7,562 nucleotides of DNA. It comes from DASTHS01 sp035718085 (GTDB lineage Bacteria > Actinomycetota > Acidimicrobiia > Acidimicrobiales > Palsa-688). The translations under genes were made by a program, and so were the position numbers. Below the pieces are notes generated by a model. It worked only from the letters and a program-made list of their open reading frames with translations, was not told the DNA's origin and ran no database searches. This document shows, one piece after another, positions 1 to 3,840 of this stretch. The DNA lies in assembly GCA_035718085.1 (NCBI GenBank), contig DASTHS010000044.1, forward strand, positions 1-7,562. The letters are read 5' to 3'. Each line of letters opens with the position of its first letter. Within the stretch, counting starts at the first letter, position 1.

Positions 1-1
1 G

Positions 2-133
2 CCGATCATCGGCGCCACCAAGCTGCAGCACCTCGACGACGCCGTCGCCGCGGTCGACCTTCGCTTGAGCGACGAGGAGGTCGGCCGCCTCGAGGCCCCC
101 TACACCCCCCACGCGGTCGCCGGGCACGTCTGA
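2..133 (+). CDS. Aldo/keto reductase, C-terminal fragment (5' end outside window)
   Basis: Only the last 43 codons are present; the frame is open to the left edge and ends at TGA 131-133. The visible protein reads PIIGATKLQHLDDAVAAVDL, then a LSDEEVGRLEAPYTPH segment. This is the usual C-terminal signature of NADP(H)-dependent aldo/keto reductases of the YakC/AKR11-13 type: the PIxGxxxxxHLxxA strand and helix that closes the cofactor site, then the helix beginning with LSxEE and the short proline-containing tail. Such enzymes are cytosolic and reduce aldehydes or ketones, but the substrate cannot be read from this fragment. The catalytic Asp-Tyr-Lys-His residues lie outside the window. The stop is 40 bp before serS on the same strand, but serS appears to have its own promoter, so co-transcription is uncertain. 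Family is fairly sure; subfamily is not. Confidence 0.82.
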   Translation, partial: PIIGATKLQHLDDAVAAVDLRLSDEEVGRLEAPYTPHAVAGHV

Positions 134-138
134 GCCGG

Positions 139-161
139 GCGGGGGCGGCCGGCCCTCCCGC
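139..161 (+). terminator. Possible short GC hairpin after the aldo/keto reductase
   Basis: Five bases after the reductase stop, GCGGGGG (139-145) can pair with CTCCCGC (155-161), giving seven pairs including one G-T, with a GC-rich 9-base loop. There is no T-run. It abuts the proposed -10 box of serS. It could be a weak terminator that insulates serS, but a short hairpin is easy to find by chance at this GC content. Confidence 0.25.
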
Positions 162-174
162 TACGCTCGGCCGG
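162..174 (+). promoter_or_regulatory. Leaderless promoter -10 box for serS
   Basis: TACGCT (162-167) fits the actinobacterial -10 consensus TANNNT and is followed by six bases (CGGCCG) and then the GTG start of serS at 174. That is the distance expected between a -10 box and a transcription start, so the mRNA would begin at or next to the GTG. No Shine-Dalgarno sequence precedes this GTG, which agrees with a leaderless message. No convincing -35 box is seen. Confidence 0.55.
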
Positions 175-1454
175 TGCTCGACCTCCGGCTGATCAGGGAC
201 GACACCGAGGGGGTGGCCGCCCGCCTCCGCACCCGGGTCGACGATGTCGACCTCGACCGCATCGTCGCCCTCGACGCCGAGCGCCGCCGCCTCGAGACGC
301 GGATCTCCGAGCTGAACGCCGAGCGCAACACGCTCTCCAAGCAGTTCGGGGCGGCGGCCAGGGCCGGCGGCGACGTCGAGGGCTTGCGCCGTCGATCGAC
401 CGAGATCGGTGACGAGGTGGCCGCCGCCGAGGAACGGGCACGCGCCGTCGCCGCCGACCTGCACGACCGGCTGCTCGAGCTGCCCAACCTCCCCGACGAT
501 CGGGCGCCGGTGGGCGGCAAGGAGGCCAACCGGGTGGTCGCCACCTGGGGCGGCGTCCCCGACCTGGGGCCCGCGCCGCGCGACCACGTCGAGATGGCCA
601 CCGCGCTCGGGCTGATCGACTTCGAACGGGGCGCCAAGCTCGGCGGCAGCGGCTACTGGATCTACCGGGGGGCGGGCGCCGTGCTCGAGTGGGCGCTGCT
701 CGACTTCTTCGTGCGCAGCCACCTGGCCGACGGCTACGAGTTCGTGCTGCCGCCGCACGTGCTGCTCGACGAGTGCGGCTACGCCTCGGGGCAGTTCCCG
801 AAGTTCTACGACGACGTCTACCGCCTGCGCAGCGAAGGCGACGAGCGGTCGTCGTTCCTCCTGCCGACGGCGGAGACCGCCCTGATCAACGTGTTCCGTG
901 ACGAGGTGCTGAGCGAGGGCGAGCTGCCCCGCAAGATGTTCGCCTACACCCCCTGCTACCGGCGCGAGGCCGGCAGCCACCGGGCCAACGAGCGGGGCAC
1001 CATCCGCGGCCACCAGTTCAACAAGGTCGAGCTGTTCCAGTTCACCACGCCCGACCAGGGCCCGGCCGCCCTCGACGAGATGGTCGCCAAGGTGCGCCGC
1101 CTGGTCGAGGAGCTCGGCCTGCACCACCAGGTGTCGCTGCTCTCGACGCGCGACGCCAGCGCATCGATGCGCCTCACCTACGACGTCGAGGTGTGGCTGC
1201 CGAGCATCGGCGAGTACAAGGAGGTGTCGTCCGCCTCGTGGGCCGGCGACTACCAGGCCCGGCGCGCCGCCATCCGCTACCGCCCCGAGAGGCAGAAGGG
1301 CACGGCGTTCGTGCACACCCTCAACGCCTCCGGGCTGGCCACCAGCCGGCTGCTGCCGGCCATCCTCGAGCAGTGCCAGCAGCCCGACGGGTCGCTGCGG
1401 GTGCCCGAGCCCCTGCAGGCGTTCCTGCACACCGACGTGCTGCGCCCGGCCTGA
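174..1454 (+). CDS. serS: Seryl-tRNA synthetase (class II)
   Basis: 426 residues, the normal length for bacterial SerRS (about 420-430). It charges tRNA-Ser with serine in the cytosol, with ATP. The N-terminal tRNA-binding coiled coil is visible from MLDLRLIRDD to about residue 105 (charged Arg/Glu heptads at 35-55 and 75-100). The catalytic core follows: motif 1 region around 157-194 (YWIYRG, then GYEFVLPPH); the serine-binding TAE loop at 232-234; motif 2 at 261-288, CYRREAGSHRANERGTIRGH then QFNKVE; and motif 3 at 383-400 with LNASGLATSR. The GTG start at 174 gives the conserved MLDLRLIRxD beginning and sits six bases after a -10-like TACGCT. Details differ from the textbook enzyme: motif 2 has SHRANERGT where most have a GRDTRG-type loop, the usual SSCSN segment is SSASW (352-356), and the preceding segment is TRDASASMRLTYDVEVW. 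These point to a divergent SerRS subtype. No second serS is visible, so this may be the housekeeping copy. Confidence 0.97.
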   Translation: MLDLRLIRDDTEGVAARLRTRVDDVDLDRIVALDAERRRLETRISELNAERNTLSKQFGAAARAGGDVEGLRRRSTEIGDEVAAAEERARAVAADLHDRLLELPNLPDDRAPVGGKEANRVVATWGGVPDLGPAPRDHVEMATALGLIDFERGAKLGGSGYWIYRGAGAVLEWALLDFFVRSHLADGYEFVLPPHVLLDECGYASGQFPKFYDDVYRLRSEGDERSSFLLPTAETALINVFRDEVLSEGELPRKMFAYTPCYRREAGSHRANERGTIRGHQFNKVELFQFTTPDQGPAALDEMVAKVRRLVEELGLHHQVSLLSTRDASASMRLTYDVEVWLPSIGEYKEVSSASWAGDYQARRAAIRYRPERQKGTAFVHTLNASGLATSRLLPAILEQCQQPDGSLRVPEPLQAFLHTDVLRPA

Positions 1455-1460
1455 ACCGCT

Positions 1461-1473
1461 CGGCCGCCGGCCG
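1461..1473. terminator. Possible weak hairpin between convergent serS and tesB
   Basis: The 20-bp gap between the two stop codons contains CGGCC-GCC-GGCCG, a 5-bp stem with a 3-base loop and no T-run on either strand. It is the only inverted repeat in the gap and could slow polymerase from both sides. The stem is too short to call a terminator with any assurance. Confidence 0.2.
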
Positions 1474-1474
1474 C

Positions 1475-2317
1475 TCAGCCGCCGGCGACGTCCCCGCCGG
1501 TGGCGGCGCGCGTCGCGGCCCGCGCCTGCTCCATGCGCTCGATCTGCTCCGGCGACCACGGCCGCAGCAGCACCTCTTGGGCCAACAGGGCGCCCAGGGT
1601 GCCGCCCTCGTCGTACATGGCGCCGTCGTAGAGGCCGCGCATGCCGCCGGCCTTGCGCGGCGCCAGGTCAATGAGCACCCAGCCGTCGGCGCGGATCGGG
1701 GCGTGGAACCACATGGCGTGGTCGAGCGAGGGGCCGCCCTTCGGGAGGCCCTCGACCTCGACGTTGGCGAAGCCGGTGCCGAAGTCGGACAAGTAGGTGA
1801 GGGCGCAGGCGTGCACCAGCGGATCGTCGGCGAGGGGCGCGGACAGGCGGGCCCACAGCCGGGAGTTGGCCCACGTGGTCAGGCTGTCGAAGGGGCGCAG
1901 CTCGAGCATCCTGCGGTTCAGCCACGGCTCGTCCATCACCGGGGCCGTCTCGGGGTCGGGGAGATCGACCGGCGGCTCCGGGAGGTACTCGGCGCCGTCG
2001 CGCGGCTCCTGGAACGACGCCGACATGGAGAAGATGACCTCGCCGCGCTGGAGGGCCTCGACCCGGCGGGCCGAGAAGCTGCGGCCGTCACGGTCCCGGT
2101 GCACCTGGAGGATCACCGGCAGGTTCGGCCGCCCGGGGCGGAGGAAGTAGCCGTGCAGGGAGTGGGCGGCGCGGCCCTCGGGCACCGTGCGGCCCGCCGC
2201 CATCAGGCACTGGGCGGCCACCTGCCCGCCGAAGAGGTTGTGCTCGGCCGGGCGGTCCTCGTTGAGGCCCCGGTAGAGGTTGCGGTCGAGCTCCTCGAGG
2301 TCGAGCAGCTCGGTCAT
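1475..2317 (-). CDS. tesB: Acyl-CoA thioesterase II (TesB-like double hotdog)
   Basis: 280 residues from the ATG at 2317, the usual TesB length (about 285). It should hydrolyse acyl-CoA to free acid and CoA in the cytosol. The first hotdog domain shows LDLEELDRNLYRG (5-17) and FGGQVAAQCLMAA (29-41), then HSLHGYFLRPG (52-62), all family hallmarks. The second has TYLSDFGT (174-181), SLDHAMWFH (197-205) and GALLAQEVLLRP (242-253). D199 and Q247 match the catalytic Asp and Gln of Escherichia coli TesB. The third residue, Thr228 in E. coli, falls in APRKAGGMRG and appears to be Arg221. The start is not certain. In-frame GTGs at 2329 and 2341 extend the protein by 4 or 8 residues, and the one at 2341 lies six bases after a CATGCT -10-like hexamer (2353-2348), so leaderless initiation there is a real alternative. 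The gene is convergent with serS and divergent from the CoA-ester lyase. The chain-length preference cannot be inferred. Confidence 0.93.
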   Translation of the reverse strand: MTELLDLEELDRNLYRGLNEDRPAEHNLFGGQVAAQCLMAAGRTVPEGRAAHSLHGYFLRPGRPNLPVILQVHRDRDGRSFSARRVEALQRGEVIFSMSASFQEPRDGAEYLPEPPVDLPDPETAPVMDEPWLNRRMLELRPFDSLTTWANSRLWARLSAPLADDPLVHACALTYLSDFGTGFANVEVEGLPKGGPSLDHAMWFHAPIRADGWVLIDLAPRKAGGMRGLYDGAMYDEGGTLGALLAQEVLLRPWSPEQIERMEQARAATRAATGGDVAGG

Positions 2318-2389
2318 CGTCGTGCACACGGCGGGATCCACCGTCCCAGCATGGTGGCGCGCCCCCGCCCCACGCCAGACTGTGCAGTC
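2318..2389. promoter_or_regulatory. Divergent promoter region between tesB and the CoA-ester lyase gene
   Basis: The 72 bp holds two weak -10-like hexamers facing outwards. CATGCT on the minus strand (2353-2348) lies six bases before an in-frame GTG at 2341 for tesB. GACTGT on the plus strand (2378-2383) lies six bases before the GTG at 2390 for the lyase. Each matches two of the three fixed positions of TANNNT. Neither gene has a Shine-Dalgarno sequence, so leaderless transcripts are plausible. If both are real, their -35 zones overlap. Confidence 0.35.
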
Positions 2390-3244
2390 GTGGAGCCACC
2401 CGCCCCGGCGCGCCGCTGGCGCAGCGTGCTGTTCACCCCGGCCACCCGGCCCGAGCGGGCCAGCCGCCTGGCGGCCACCCGGGCGGATGTCACGGTGCTC
2501 GACCTGGAAGACGCGGTGCCCGTCGACGGCAAGGACGCGGCCCGCGCCGCCCTCGCCGCCTTCGCCGCGGCGGTGGCCGACGCCGCGCCCGGGCTGACCG
2601 TCGTGGCGCGCGTGAACCCCGCCGGCACGCCGTGGCACGCCGCCGACGTGGCGGCTGCTGCTGTCGCCGGGGTGGCCGGGTTGGTGGTGCCCAAGGCGGA
2701 GCGCCCCGGCACCGGCGCGGCGGTGGCGGCGGCGTGGGCCGCCGCCGGTGGGCCGGCCGGCCCGCTGCTGGTCGCCGGGATCGAGTCGGCCGTCGGCGTC
2801 GAGTCGGCGCCCGCGCTGCTCGGTGAAGGGCCCTGGTCGGCCGCCTACTTCGGCGCGGAGGATTATGCCGCCGATGTCGGCGGCCGGCGCACGCCAGGCA
2901 GCCTCGAGGTGCTCTACGCCCGATCTCGCGTCGCCATGGCCGCGGCGATCGCCGGTGTGCCCGCCGTCGACCAGGTGGTCACCGCCTACCGCGACGACGA
3001 CGCTTTTCGCGCCGAGTGCGCCACCGCGCGCGACCTCGGCTATCGGGGGAAGCTCTGCATCCACCCCGACCAGGTGCCCCTCGCCCACGCCGCCTTCGCG
3101 CCGAGCGCCGCGGAGCTCGACCGGGCCCGGCGCCTGCTCGCCGCCCTCCGGGAGGCGGGTGGCGGCGTGGCCAGCTTCGAGGGGCAGATGGTCGACGCCC
3201 CGATGGTGCGGGCGGCGGAGGCGGTGCTCGCGGCCGCCGACTGA
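2390..3244 (+). CDS. CitE-like CoA-ester lyase (HpcH/HpaI aldolase family)
   Basis: 284 residues from GTG 2390, within the 270-300 usual for CitE-like lyases. The family cleaves beta-hydroxyacyl-CoAs such as malyl-, citramalyl- or HMG-type CoA by a Mg-dependent retro-Claisen reaction, using a TIM barrel in the cytosol. Motifs in order: RSVLFTPATRPER (11-23), VLDLEDAVP (36-44), ARVNP with R74 (73-77), GLVVPKAE (97-104), IESAVGVESA (131-140), YFGAEDYAADVG (153-164), GKLCIHPDQV (220-229) and FEGQMVDAP (263-271). R74, E132 and D158 fit the CoA-ester and Mg-binding Arg-Glu-Asp set; the E-D spacing of 26 matches my memory of E112/D138 in Rv2498c. An upstream ATG at 2351 adds 13 residues, but those codons include unusual A- or T-ending ones (CCA, TGT, GCA) and leave only 33 bp to tesB, so I prefer the GTG. 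The convergent neighbour is a MaoC hydratase, the same pair as Rv2498c/Rv2499c, suggesting a (S)-citramalyl-CoA or related lyase. Substrate is inference. Confidence 0.92.
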   Translation: MEPPAPARRWRSVLFTPATRPERASRLAATRADVTVLDLEDAVPVDGKDAARAALAAFAAAVADAAPGLTVVARVNPAGTPWHAADVAAAAVAGVAGLVVPKAERPGTGAAVAAAWAAAGGPAGPLLVAGIESAVGVESAPALLGEGPWSAAYFGAEDYAADVGGRRTPGSLEVLYARSRVAMAAAIAGVPAVDQVVTAYRDDDAFRAECATARDLGYRGKLCIHPDQVPLAHAAFAPSAAELDRARRLLAALREAGGGVASFEGQMVDAPMVRAAEAVLAAAD

Positions 3245-3257
3245 TCCCGCCTCGCGG

Positions 3258-3761
3258 TCAGGGCGACGGGGGCGGCGCCGCGCGCATCAGCGACGTCCGC
3301 AGCGTGTCGCAGACCACCTCGTCGCGCTGGTTGAAGCCGAGGTGCCGGAACGTCACCACGCCCTGGCCGGGCCGCGACGACGACGGCCGGTTGGCGAGCA
3401 CCTCGGTCTCCACGTGCACGGTGTCGCCGTGGAAGAGCGGCCGGGGGAACTTCACCTCGTCGAAGCCGAGGTTGGCCACCAGGGTGCCGAAGGTCAGGTC
3501 GGCGACGCTGATGCCGACGACGAGCGCCAGGGTCAGCGTCGAGTTGACCAGCCGCTGACCGAACTCGGTGGCCGCCGCCGCCTCCGCGTCGAGGTGCAGC
3601 GGCTGGGGGTTCATGGTCAGCGCCGTGAAGAAGGTGTTGTCGGCCTCGGTGACGGTACGGGTGAACGCGTGGCGCATCCGGAACCCGACCGGCAGCTCCT
3701 CGAGCCAGCGGCCGCGCAAGGGCGAGGGGGCGGCGGGGGGTCGAGCGTCGGCGTCGGCCAT
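3258..3761 (-). CDS. MaoC-like acyl-CoA hydratase/dehydratase (single hotdog)
   Basis: 167 residues from the ATG at 3761. It belongs to the hotdog-fold MaoC family, which adds or removes water at enoyl-CoA/hydroxyacyl-CoA. Seen: DNTFFTALTMNPQPLHLDAE (41-60), then FGQRLVNSTLTLALVVGISV (67-86), GTLVANLGFDEVKFPRPLFHGDTV read in two parts (92-103 and 104-115), and VVTFRHLGFNQRDEVV (135-150). The classical (R)-hydratase motif GDxNPxH is altered here: Asp is replaced by Thr49, and two residues separate NP from LH, leaving N51 and H56. That variant is typical of the mesaconyl/itaconyl-CoA-hydratase-like group and of mycobacterial Rv2499c-type proteins. Its stop is 13 bp from that of the CoA-ester lyase on the opposite strand. 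A hydratase followed by a lyase would convert an unsaturated dicarboxylyl-CoA to a hydroxyacyl-CoA and then split it, so the pair is likely functional even though not an operon. A GTG at 3767 is an alternative start adding two residues. TAGACC (3773-3768) lies six bases before the ATG. Confidence 0.9.
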   Translation of the reverse strand: MADADARPPAAPSPLRGRWLEELPVGFRMRHAFTRTVTEADNTFFTALTMNPQPLHLDAEAAAATEFGQRLVNSTLTLALVVGISVADLTFGTLVANLGFDEVKFPRPLFHGDTVHVETEVLANRPSSSRPGQGVVTFRHLGFNQRDEVVCDTLRTSLMRAAPPPSP

Positions 3762-3806
3762 GCCCACGGTCTAGCGGTTGGCGGTCGGCCCCGCCCGCTT
3801 GGCACC

Positions 3807-3817
3807 ATTGCGGCAAT
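3807..3817. promoter_or_regulatory. Small AT-richer palindrome upstream of the secreted hydrolase
   Basis: ATTGC-G-GCAAT is a perfect 5-bp inverted repeat around one base, in the 76-bp divergent gap between maoC and the hydrolase gene. It is the most AT-rich patch in the gap and begins 31 bases before the TTG start. It could be an operator half-turn site or part of a promoter. The evidence is symmetry and position only. Confidence 0.2.
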
Positions 3818-3826
3818 CCGTCACAC

Positions 3827-3840
3827 AGGGGGACGTCTTG
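3827..3840 (+). promoter_or_regulatory. Ribosome binding site deciding a TTG start
   Basis: AGGGGGA (3827-3833) is a good Shine-Dalgarno match and ends a few bases before TTG at 3838-3840. This is the only clear ribosome binding site in the window and places the start of the hydrolase at 3838 rather than at the in-frame TTGs at 3778 or 3808, which lack one. The 3838 start also gives a signal peptide of normal length. Confidence 0.6.

Noticed and set aside
6..1559. Long open frame (517 codons) antisense to serS
   Set aside because: It is a by-product of strong G/C bias at third positions: the sequence is Arg/Gly/Ala-rich with no recognisable domain, and it lies across a certain serS.
1193..2389. 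The lyase frame staying open far upstream through serS and tesB
   Set aside because: The upstream part is antisense to tesB or out of frame with serS and has no family similarity. The CoA-ester lyase motifs begin only after 2390.
2318..3088. N-terminal extension of tesB reaching back to 3088 on the minus strand
   Set aside because: The added 250 or so residues are the antisense of the lyase gene. TesB homology starts at TELLDLEELD, next to the ATG at 2317.
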